From Roseicitreum antarcticum (GTDB lineage Bacteria; Pseudomonadota; Alphaproteobacteria; Rhodobacterales; Rhodobacteraceae): 64,000 nucleotides of DNA. Below, piece after piece: positions 41,738 to 48,323 of the stretch. The stretch covers positions 310,001 to 374,000 of the forward strand of contig NZ_CP061498.1 in the NCBI RefSeq assembly GCF_014681765.1, given 5' to 3'. Each line of letters opens with the position of its first letter. Position 1 is the first letter of the stretch. The notes under the pieces were generated by a model. The model ran no database searches, was not told where the DNA came from, and was given only the letters and a program-made list of their open reading frames with translations. The position numbers were made by a program, and so were the translations under genes.

Positions 41738-42221
41738 ATACTTGGACAATTTGCCCGCCCGCCGGGTGGTGAACGATGTCGGCAAGTCGGAATACCGGAT
41801 CGGGGCGAAGGGACTCAAGATCGTGGAGGAGCTGTCTGCGCGGGGCTGTTCCGTCGTGACCATCGCCAAGGCCCTGCGGATGGGCAGGGACGCCTTCCGT
41901 CGGTGCCGCGACCGCCAGCCCGAGGTCTTGGAGGCGCTGGAACGGGGCCGCGCCATCGAACACGACCAGCTCGTGGGCAACCTCCGCCTTGCCGCAAACG
42001 AGGGCAACGTGGTCGCCAACATCTTCCTCTTGAAGGCCCGGCACGACTACATCGACACGCCGCTTCCGCCGTCCGTTCAGGTGAACGTGGGCGCGGGCGT
42101 CCTTGTCGTGCCCCAGCGTCTGTCCATGGAGGAGTTCCTTGAGCATGAGGACATTGGCCCCCAGCGGTCCGAGACGGTGGAGCGCATCCCCGGCGCGCGC
42201 GACACGACGCGGGGCGATTGA
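41724..42221 (+). CDS. Small-terminase-like HTH protein
   Basis: A 165-residue protein starting at ATG 41724 with AGGGAGG seven bases upstream, overlapping the recombinase end by 14 bases. Residues 25-60 form a helix-turn-helix (GLKIVEELSARGCSVVTIAKAL then GRDAFRRCRDRQPEVLEAL), followed by an oligomerisation-type helix (NLRLAANEGNVVANIFLLKARH). This layout is seen in phage small terminase subunits, which recognise packaging sites. If correct, the element redirects a helper phage's packaging. It could instead be a generic HTH regulator; no large terminase is present. Confidence 0.6.
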   Translation: MGSTEYLDNLPARRVVNDVGKSEYRIGAKGLKIVEELSARGCSVVTIAKALRMGRDAFRRCRDRQPEVLEALERGRAIEHDQLVGNLRLAANEGNVVANIFLLKARHDYIDTPLPPSVQVNVGAGVLVVPQRLSMEEFLEHEDIGPQRSETVERIPGARDTTRGD

Positions 42222-42487
42222 TGGAGACGCGCCTTGAGGCATACGACACGGCGGCGGGCCTGCTCAGGAACATGGGGTATGAGGCCCGGGCCGTGGAGGA
42301 CTGGACCCCGCCCGGCGGGTTGCGGGCTGTCGTCGCACTCATAACCTGCGCACCCGCCATCGTTATCGGGATGGCGGTTGGGCTGACAGCAGAGGAGCCC
42401 GAGGCACACCTGCCCGTGACCAGCGCAAAGGCTGCCCGCGCCGCGCCGGGGAAGGCGGGGGACCCGCAGTATACGTGGTGGCTGTAG
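42221..42487 (+). CDS. Small membrane protein of the element
   Basis: An 88-residue protein beginning at an ATG that overlaps the previous stop (TGATG). A soluble amphipathic start (LEAYDTAAGLLRNMGYEARAV) is followed by one hydrophobic span (AVVALITCAPAIVIGMAVGL) and a polar tail. It could be a membrane-acting interference or exclusion protein. Family not recognised. Confidence 0.6.
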   Translation: METRLEAYDTAAGLLRNMGYEARAVEDWTPPGGLRAVVALITCAPAIVIGMAVGLTAEEPEAHLPVTSAKAARAAPGKAGDPQYTWWL

Positions 42488-42594
42488 TCCAACCCACTGA
42501 CAACAATAGATAATGGTCGCCCAATCCACCACCGGCGCGCTATCTTCGCGGCAGAGGCCACCAATGGCGGTGCGCCCGGCAAGAGGAGCCCACA

Positions 42595-43302
42595 ATGGCC
42601 GACCCCGCACCATCCCTCCCCCTCAACATCACCGACAGGCCGATCCTCGCCACGGCGGAGGTCATCAGCCTTGCCGAGGTCGCGGCCCGCCGCGCTGAGA
42701 AGTTCGGCCAGTTGATCGACACGCTGGACGCAGGCATCGCCGCGCGCGCCACCGACGCATCCGACAGCATGGCCCGGGCGGGCTTCGACCCGAAGGACCA
42801 GCGCGCCGCCGCCGACAAGGCCGCAGCGACCGCCCGCCGCGAGGTCGCCACCAACTCCTCTGACACCCGCTGGGCACACCTCAAGGAGCTGAACGCCGCG
42901 GCGGACAGCCTCGCCACGACCGCCCAGCTCTGGGCCAGCCCCGTTTCGGTCCTCGCCCGCGCGGGCCTCGGGACGCCGGAGCGCACCAACTACCAGCAGC
43001 AGCTTACCGGCTCAGGCATCGTGGAGCTCAAGAACGCCGCCCTGCTTGCCGCCGCCACTAACAACAAGGTTCTGGGCGCGGCGCTTGTCGCCGTGATCGA
43101 CCGGATGCCCGCGCGCTCCCGCCCGTTCAGTGCCCATGACCTTGCCGACCGGCTCGTGGGCGAGGAGGTGCGTGGAGTCCAGAGCGCCATCGCCGCCGTC
43201 AAGACCGCTGCCCAGCGCGCCATCAACCGCAACCGCGAGTGGGAGGCCGGGCGGTCGCGCCCGCTGGACCGCTTGAAGCTCGCCATCAAGGACAAGGACT
43301 GA
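42595..43302 (+). CDS. Alanine-rich helical protein of the element
   Basis: A 235-residue protein preceded by AGGAG. Almost entirely helical and alanine/arginine-rich with coiled-coil-like stretches (AAARRAEKFGQLIDTLDAGI; QRAAADKAAATARREV). A central part (SGIVELKNAALLAAATNNKVLGAALVAVID) and a basic C-terminus (RLKLAIKDKD) may bind nucleic acid. I see no family match. Position in the late half of the element suggests a role in packaging or helper interference, which is inference only. Confidence 0.65.
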   Translation: MADPAPSLPLNITDRPILATAEVISLAEVAARRAEKFGQLIDTLDAGIAARATDASDSMARAGFDPKDQRAAADKAAATARREVATNSSDTRWAHLKELNAAADSLATTAQLWASPVSVLARAGLGTPERTNYQQQLTGSGIVELKNAALLAAATNNKVLGAALVAVIDRMPARSRPFSAHDLADRLVGEEVRGVQSAIAAVKTAAQRAINRNREWEAGRSRPLDRLKLAIKDKD

Positions 43303-43306
43303 CCCC

Positions 43307-43588
43307 ATGCCCCTCTACCTCGTGACCCGCCCCAACGGCGCATCCCACATGAAGAACATCGCAGGCATCCACGCCGCCCTCGTGGATGCCGCATCCGGCC
43401 CGGCGGCCATCGCCGCCGCCAATGCCCTCGCTGCCGCAGGCACTGCCAACGTCGCCCGGATGGACACCCCGTTCGCCGGATTCACGGCCACGCAGGTCGC
43501 CGCTACGGTACAGCCGGGTTTCGTCCCGGCCATCGTGCAGGGCGATTTCTTGGGCGCGGCCTACTCCGGCGCATCGCGCGGGGCATGA
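43307..43588 (+). CDS. Hypothetical protein of the element (93 residues)
   Basis: Begins four bases after the previous stop and overlaps the next start (ATGA). The sequence (MPLYLVTRPNGASHMKNIAG, then an alanine-rich helix and a beta-rich end) has no cysteine, signal or membrane segment. Same codon bias as its neighbours. Family not recognised. Confidence 0.6.
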   Translation: MPLYLVTRPNGASHMKNIAGIHAALVDAASGPAAIAAANALAAAGTANVARMDTPFAGFTATQVAATVQPGFVPAIVQGDFLGAAYSGASRGA

Positions 43589-43968
43589 TGGACAACCTGA
43601 CCCGAACCTCGCGCGACCGGCAGATTGTCGCGGGCATGGCTGCCGTGTTCCCGCCCGAGCTTCTCTTGGCGCAGGACGCACTCCTTCGCTACGCGGCGCG
43701 CTGCGTCCCCGACGCATGGCCAGACGTGCAGTCCATCCTACGGTTCGCCCACGCCTACTGCGTCAACCCGCAGGAGCTGGGCGCGATGGTGGGCATTATC
43801 TCCTTCCGGCTGACCCCCAAGGGCAAGCTGGTCTGGGCAGACTGTCAGCGCCACCCGGAGATGGTCGTGCGGACGAACCCGGGCACGCTGTCGCGCCGGG
43901 TCCTCCAAGCCTACGGCTGCTTTGTCGCCACCGCCGCCCTTGTCGAGCAGGCGCGACGCATCCACTGA
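43585..43968 (+). CDS. Hypothetical protein of the element (127 residues)
   Basis: The last plus-strand gene of the operon, coupled by ATGA. A helical protein (DRQIVAGMAAVFPPELLLAQDALL; RVLQAYGCFVATAALVEQARR) with a central ISFRLTPKGKLVW hairpin. No recognised family. The gene ends 19 bases before a convergent gene. Confidence 0.6.
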   Translation: MMDNLTRTSRDRQIVAGMAAVFPPELLLAQDALLRYAARCVPDAWPDVQSILRFAHAYCVNPQELGAMVGIISFRLTPKGKLVWADCQRHPEMVVRTNPGTLSRRVLQAYGCFVATAALVEQARRIH

Positions 43969-43986
43969 TACGCCGCGCCGGTCCAG

Positions 43987-44379
43987 TTACTCCGCCGCAG
44001 ACAGGAGCACCGGCGCGATCCTGAGACGATCCGGGACCGGCAGCGGCCACTCCCCCCAGCAGCGGCGGACGCCGCCCTCAGGCCGGTGCTTGTGGAAGAA
44101 GTAGGTGATGCGGTTGCGCAGCCGCTTGCTGAACCACGCTTCCCAAGTCGCAAACTTCTCTTTGCTCCCGCCGTGCTCGTTGTAGTGCAGGTGCGCGTCG
44201 GGGATGAGCGGCTTGAGCGTGAGCACCGCGTTCTCGGAAGTGACCCCGAGATCGGTGAGCTGACACATCCCGCAGACATAGTCGTGGAGCGTGAGCCCGC
44301 GCATCGCGGCCTCCTGCAACACCCAGCGGGCGGTGGTTTCGGTGTAGTTGCGGCCAAGGCCGCGCCAATAGGTAGCCAT
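43987..44379 (-). CDS. Hypothetical protein of the element (130 residues, minus strand)
   Basis: Read toward the plus-strand operon. A helical start (YWRGLGRNYTETTARWVLQEAAM), one cysteine pair (CGMC) and an arginine-rich region near 85-110 (WFSKRLRNRITYFFHKHRPEGG). A GAAGG site lies 10 bases before the ATG. No family is recognised. With the next minus-strand gene it might form the element's lysogeny or immunity side. Confidence 0.55.
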   Translation of the reverse strand: MATYWRGLGRNYTETTARWVLQEAAMRGLTLHDYVCGMCQLTDLGVTSENAVLTLKPLIPDAHLHYNEHGGSKEKFATWEAWFSKRLRNRITYFFHKHRPEGGVRRCWGEWPLPVPDRLRIAPVLLSAAE

Positions 44380-44443
44380 GATGGCAATCCTTCGATAATG
44401 TTTGAAATGCGCCGCCCGACCTCGCGACGGGCGGCGCGGGGTT

Positions 44444-44770
44444 TTAGGCGATGCTGATTTCCAATTTAGAGAAATCGCTGCACCAATCTGCCGTCAGAAA
44501 CGGATAGGCTTGAAGGGCGGCATTCAACATATCGCCAGCATCAAGGATGGTCTGAACCCAATCATCCTTCAGGAAGGAAACAGTCCCGCTGGAACCATAA
44601 ATCATCGGGCAGACCCGCATTCCTTGACCTGCCGCAAAGCCAAGGGTTTCCGCTGAGAGGTAGAAGCGAGCGGCGTTCAAAGTGCGCACCGCCGCATTTA
44701 TCTCAAGCATCGTCGGGGCGTAGCCTTGATCCTCAAGTGAGATTTGAAAATCTTCGTCATTCTGTGCCAT
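44444..44770 (-). CDS. Hypothetical acidic protein, 108 residues
   Basis: Starting at ATG 44770 (GGAG 10 bases upstream) the product begins AQNDEDFQISLEDQGYAP and is acidic, with a mixed alpha/beta pattern (AARFYLSAETLGFAAGQGMRV; DDWVQTILDAGDMLNAAL). GC content is lower than the neighbouring operon. It lies 56 bases downstream of a structured region ending in a terminator-like hairpin on the same strand, which may control it. Family not recognised. Confidence 0.55.
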   Translation of the reverse strand: MAQNDEDFQISLEDQGYAPTMLEINAAVRTLNAARFYLSAETLGFAAGQGMRVCPMIYGSSGTVSFLKDDWVQTILDAGDMLNAALQAYPFLTADWCSDFSKLEISIA

Positions 44771-44825
44771 GTAGCACCACTCCATTGTTTGGAGCGCTGG
44801 CAGGCGGCACGGGCCACTCGGGCAC

Positions 44826-44954
44826 GCAAAAAAGCCGACACGCCAGCGCAACCGGGGTTACACTTGCTAATGTCGGCTCGCGGATCGGCGTGACTTACCG
44901 CGATTAGGCTGGGTTTAGCCGCACCCCTCTCAGGGCCATCCCCCTTTCAGAGGG
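44826..44954 (-). ncRNA. Structured leader or small RNA ending in an intrinsic terminator
   Basis: On the minus strand four stems follow one another: CCCCTCT/AGAGGGG (44954-44948 with 44929-44923) with an inner AGGG/CCCT; GGCT/AGCC (44919-44906); CGCGG/CCGCG (44901-44878); and AGCCGACA/TGTCGGCT (44877-44870 with 44839-44832) followed by a T-run at 44831-44827. The last is a terminator with a long loop. It ends 56 bases before the ATG of the 108-residue gene, so it may be an attenuating leader or a free RNA. A TTATAC box on the minus strand at 45002-44997 is a candidate -10. No known RNA family was recognised. Confidence 0.42.
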
Positions 44955-45636
44955 GACACTTAAGCGGCTGCGCTTCTCCATTGCCTACCTTCGATCTGTA
45001 TAATCCTGATTCGCGCACCGATCCAGAGAAAGTTTACCCACTGATGGTGTGCGTTTTGCTGGCGCTGACCGCCTCACATCTTTTACATTTTGTCAAGTGC
45101 GAATACATCTATCCGCCGCCGCAGCGCTCTGACGCCGCGCCCAGCGGGAGCGGCGCGACCTCCCCGGCGGGGTCGTGGTCCACGAGGCCGGGACCGCCTG
45201 CCGATACATCAGCCGCATCGGGAACGCCGCCAACATGTCCGCCGCGTGGCCCCTCTGGGCGAGTGTCGCGCGCCTCCTGCGAAACTCCTTCGTGTTTAAC
45301 GGAAGTCTTCGGTTTCAACCGAGGATTAGCCTTTACTGGCTTGGCGCACGGCACTAAACCGAAAGTTAGTTCTCTCTTTGTTCACATTCTCGGGAGGTGA
45401 TGACTTGAACATTCCCCCGTCTGCCAGCGTCACCGCGCGAGACCTGCAACTGCCCCGCTAGCCTTTCGCTTTGCGCCAAAGATCAAGACTGGAACACAAG
45501 GCACATTTTGTGGCAAACACCAAGGAGTACACAATTGGAAGAATCGAAGAAACGGCTGGAGGCAAGTGGGTCACTCTCTAAGACGCAGGGGATATCGCCG
45601 ACCGTTAAGCAGAATAGAAGAAACGGGACGGCAGAC
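44955..45636. other. Gap of mixed composition with a gene remnant
   Basis: Upstream of the methyltransferase lies 680 bases of alternating AT-rich and very GC-rich DNA. A plus-strand frame from about 45148 to 45357 reads like part of a real protein (VVVHEAGTACRYISRIGNAA, then MSAAWPLWASVARLLRNSF) but lacks a proper start and then degenerates, so it is probably a fragment. The methyltransferase promoter should be near the right side. Confidence 0.4.
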
Positions 45637-46926
45637 ATGAAAACAATTGATCTATTTTGTGGGGCCGGTGGACTAAGTGAGGGCTTCCGCCAAGCGGGGT
45701 TCTCCGCACTTTACGCGAATGACCACGAAACCCCGGCATTGCGAACCTATGAGTTCAACCACGCGGGAGCGATCTGCTCCGATGATCCCATTGAAACCGT
45801 TGACCCAGCTAAGATCAGGGCTGGCCTTGGAATAAAGCGGGGCGAGGTCGACGCGGTGATTGGCGGACCACCCTGCCAAGGCTTTTCTACCTACGGTCAG
45901 CGTCGGGAAGATGACAGCCGCAACCAGCTTTACGTGCCCTACTTCGGGTTCGTTGAAGAGTTTAGGCCCAAAGCCTTCCTAATTGAGAACGTCACCGGGC
46001 TTATCTCTATGGCAGGCGGGGCGGTTATTGCTGACATGGTTTCTAGGGCCGAAGCGTTGGGCTATGCGGCGGACGTTGTGACCTTGGACGCCTGCGAGTT
46101 TGGCGTTCCGCAACACCGGAAGCGGGTATTCATCTTTGGAGCGGCTGATGGGCAGCGAATTGCCCCCCCTGTTCCAACTCACATGAACGGAAAGCGAACG
46201 GGAGTTCTCTTGAATGATCAGCCGTCCTTGTTTTTTGATCAGCCCGCAGCATCGCCAGCCCTAACTGTTCGTGATGCCATTTCGGACTTGCCCAAGGAAG
46301 CGCTTGCACCGCGTGACACGCAGCAGCATCTTGAATATGCAGCCACTGACCTGACCCCTTATCAAAATTTGATGAGGGGAAACGAAACAGAGCTAACGCA
46401 TCACTCTGCCAAGCGAATGCTGGGCATTCGGCGACTTCGCCTCGCAATGCTACATCCCGGAGATTATGGCACAAAGATAGAGGAACGGTTAGCGGACGGG
46501 GGGTTGCCGGACGATCTAATTGATATAATGATGGGTGGTGCCGGAATGCGCAACCCTGATGAATGCCGGAAGCAGGACCGGATAAAGGAAACTGCGTTGA
46601 GAGAAATGTTGAAAGCGGGCCATACCACACCAGAGCAGGTGATGACATTTTTGGACAGTCAAGGCTTCGCTAACAAATACCGTAGATTGCATTGGGACAG
46701 GCCTTCCCACACGGTTGTCGCTCACATGGCTAGAGACTGCTCCGACTTTGTTCATCCGGGCATTGACCGATTTGTGAGCGTGCGAGAGGCAGCCCGGCTC
46801 CAGTCGTTCCCTGACGCCTATCGTTTTCCGGGCTCTCAGTTTGTCCAGTTTCGGCAGATCGGGAACGCCGTTCCTCCGTTGCTTGGCTTTGCGATGGCAA
46901 AGGCTCTTAAAGCTGCCATTGGCTAA
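45637..46926 (+). CDS. C5-cytosine DNA methyltransferase (type II modification enzyme)
   Basis: A 429-residue Dcm-type enzyme: motif I IDLFCGAGGLSEGF (3-16), motif IV GGPPCQGFSTYGQR with catalytic Cys80, motif VI ENV (117-119), motif VIII QHRKRVFIFG (159-168), a target-recognition region at ~190-350, motif IX near RPSHTVVAHMARD and motif X QFRQIGNAVPP. It protects host DNA from the adjacent endonuclease. The frame extends upstream to 45508, but the ATG at 45637 begins with the conserved motif. Base composition is clearly lower in GC than the element's replication genes, a sign of separate origin. Confidence 0.95.
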   Translation: MKTIDLFCGAGGLSEGFRQAGFSALYANDHETPALRTYEFNHAGAICSDDPIETVDPAKIRAGLGIKRGEVDAVIGGPPCQGFSTYGQRREDDSRNQLYVPYFGFVEEFRPKAFLIENVTGLISMAGGAVIADMVSRAEALGYAADVVTLDACEFGVPQHRKRVFIFGAADGQRIAPPVPTHMNGKRTGVLLNDQPSLFFDQPAASPALTVRDAISDLPKEALAPRDTQQHLEYAATDLTPYQNLMRGNETELTHHSAKRMLGIRRLRLAMLHPGDYGTKIEERLADGGLPDDLIDIMMGGAGMRNPDECRKQDRIKETALREMLKAGHTTPEQVMTFLDSQGFANKYRRLHWDRPSHTVVAHMARDCSDFVHPGIDRFVSVREAARLQSFPDAYRFPGSQFVQFRQIGNAVPPLLGFAMAKALKAAIG

Positions 46927-47762
46927 GTCAGTTCCGCCAAGAGGTAATCGGTGAAGTGGTCATTAGCACCAGCGAAGCCGCTTACATAAATGCTACGGCC
47001 ACTTGCTGTGGTTTCGGCGGAGGGTGTGGTGCGAAGATTATAACTGAAGCATGCCGAAAAGTCGCCATGACCTTCGATGTAGCGGCGCTTGTCGGACGGG
47101 TTGGTCAACGTGCCCAACTCGCCACGGTTCACAAGGTCACCGTGGGGTGGTGGAAAGGACTTAACGTCCAAAGTAGACAGCACACTCAATAGCCCTTCGG
47201 CCATCATGATTCTGCTGGCGGGAATATCATCTGAAACTCTCTCAGCGAGGCTAACCTTGGCGTGGATACCGCCCACCACGCCAAAACCGTCGCGCCCACG
47301 GGATAAGCCTGCCCCGTCCTTCTCGATCATCACGTCAACCTTGCTGCCTCCGATTCTGCCAGTAAGTCCCATTCGGTCCAAAGCGCTGACTTTCGCCTTG
47401 CCGGAGATAAGACTGGACATGCGGATTCCGTGAGCAGCCAGCACCGGATTATACCGTTCCACTAGCGCAATCTCATACCCTTCGCCCGAGGTTCTGACCC
47501 AACTTTGTTCTGGGTTGGTGCCAACTTTTTCCCGGGTGTAGGTCCTGTAAAGAACGTGGTGCCAAATGTCGGAGGGATTTGCGTCTGGGCACAGATTGGT
47601 CGCAAACACGAACGCACCACCGATGGCCTCACGGCTCTGCACGCGGGGATCATTGATCAAAGGGACAAAATAGGCCTGGATGCGAGCATACTGGTCGTCC
47701 GAAATGTTCTGCAAATCTACTTGGGCACCGAGGCCCCTACCGAAATCTAAATTTAACTGCAC
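46923..47762 (-). CDS. Type II restriction endonuclease (BsaWI-like)
   Basis: A 279-residue protein convergent with the methyltransferase, their stops overlapping by four bases. The central part (KVDVMIEKDGAGLSRGRDGFG, then GGIHAKVSLAERVSDDIPAS) supplies acidic and lysine residues of a PD-(D/E)xK-type nuclease, and TLDVKSFPPPHGDLVNRGEL follows. The pattern resembles the BsaWI family, whose members cut around CCGG, but the recognition site here is unknown. With the methyltransferase it forms a complete restriction-modification module that would protect the element and host from phages and stabilise the island. Confidence 0.8.
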   Translation of the reverse strand: MQLNLDFGRGLGAQVDLQNISDDQYARIQAYFVPLINDPRVQSREAIGGAFVFATNLCPDANPSDIWHHVLYRTYTREKVGTNPEQSWVRTSGEGYEIALVERYNPVLAAHGIRMSSLISGKAKVSALDRMGLTGRIGGSKVDVMIEKDGAGLSRGRDGFGVVGGIHAKVSLAERVSDDIPASRIMMAEGLLSVLSTLDVKSFPPPHGDLVNRGELGTLTNPSDKRRYIEGHGDFSACFSYNLRTTPSAETTASGRSIYVSGFAGANDHFTDYLLAELT

Positions 47763-47826
47763 CCTATATCCCTCATCCTAGAATGATAAAGGGATACAGC
47801 AGGTTGAAAAGAATGTGAAGGAAGGT

Positions 47827-47903
47827 TGGCGATCCCGGGAGGACTCGAACCCCCAACATCCTGATTAGAAGTCAGGTGCTCTATCCAGTTGAGCTACGGG
47901 ACC
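47827..47903 (-). tRNA. tRNA-Arg (UCU), complete copy inside the element's right end
   Basis: 77 nt with acceptor GGTCCCG/CGGGATC, anticodon loop CTTCTAA (anticodon TCT), T-arm GGGGG-TTCGAGT-CCTCC, discriminator G and encoded CCA. It reads AGA, a rare codon in this GC-rich genome. Upstream a promoter-like TTGCGA-N16-TTATCA lies on the minus strand. It differs from the reconstructed native gene by a D-loop base and by the discriminator (G versus A), so it appears to be a replacement copy brought by the element. Confidence 0.93.
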
Positions 47904-48000
47904 GTGGCTCTTTGATAACGGTTCGGAAAACGGTTCGCAAGCCGCTGAGGTTTTCCTAACCGTCTGTAGTTCCATATTCTTCTGGCCCCAGACCTCCGGC
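47904..48000 (-). promoter_or_regulatory. Promoter region of the element-borne tRNA-Arg
   Basis: On the minus strand TTGCGA and TTATCA are 16 bases apart just upstream of the tRNA. The ~50 bases here are similar to those upstream of the native 5' half (TTGCAC-N16-CTATCA near 48043-48070), so both promoters derive from tRNA-Arg loci. Two CGGTTCG motifs (47919-47925, 47931-47937) resemble the three near the integrase at the other end. Confidence 0.55.
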
Positions 48001-48039
48001 TTAGAAGTCAGGTGCTCTATCCGGTTGAGCTACGGGACC
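48001..48039 (-). repeat. Displaced 5' half of native tRNA-Arg(UCU) at right end of element
   Basis: 39 bases equal to tRNA-Arg positions 1-39 with one D-loop difference from the complete copy; 22 bases (48001-48022) match 47865-47886 exactly. It stops at the anticodon loop. A promoter-like TTGCAC-N16-CTATCA lies upstream on the same strand, so this was a working tRNA gene before insertion. It carries the second copy of the core TTAGAAGTC (attR side). Confidence 0.85.
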
Positions 48040-48218
48040 ATAGGTGCGTGATAGCTGTTTGGAAAACGCTGTGCAAGCGGCTGGCGCGTTCCGGTAGATC
48101 AGTGATTTGGTGGCGGTGCGGAGACTGCCGCAGGGGCGTGCAGGGGCGGCGCGACGCGATGTCGGACCGGTTGAAACTGGCGCTTTGATAGATGTTCCGG
48201 TATTGGGCATGTGGTTTA

Positions 48219-48240
48219 ACTGGTATTCTTGCATACTAGT
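48219..48240 (+). promoter_or_regulatory. GntR-type operator upstream of uxuA
   Basis: ACTGGTAT-N6-ATACTAGT is a near-perfect inverted repeat (one mismatch in eight) 84 bases before the uxuA start. The half-site GGTAT...ATACC-like resembles operators of GntR/FadR-family hexuronate regulators (UxuR/ExuR). No regulator gene is in the window. Confidence 0.6.
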
Positions 48241-48323
48241 CAACAGGGCTGATCAATGCTAGGAACCAAATCGAGGTGCGGCCCCTTGCGGTGTTGCATG
48301 GCATGGCAATCAGGAGAGACGAT

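Larger units (their letters stand above)
35246..48009 (+). mobile_element. Integrated satellite-like element in tRNA-Arg(UCU), about 12.75 kb
   Basis: Bounded by the 9-base direct repeat TTAGAAGTC (35246-35254 and 48001-48009), which is the tRNA-Arg anticodon loop. Modules in order: SOS-boxed tyrosine integrase, AlpA-like excisionase, VapE-like primase-helicase, GGAACG iteron array, DUF3489 protein, serine recombinase, small-terminase-like protein, unknown small genes, restriction-modification pair and a complete replacement tRNA-Arg. The integrase-alpA-replicase-terS order without capsid genes resembles phage-inducible satellites. An alternative reading ends the element at 47873 with only the 3' half of the tRNA supplied by it; the 5' half at 48001 would then be an older scar. 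Confidence 0.8.
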
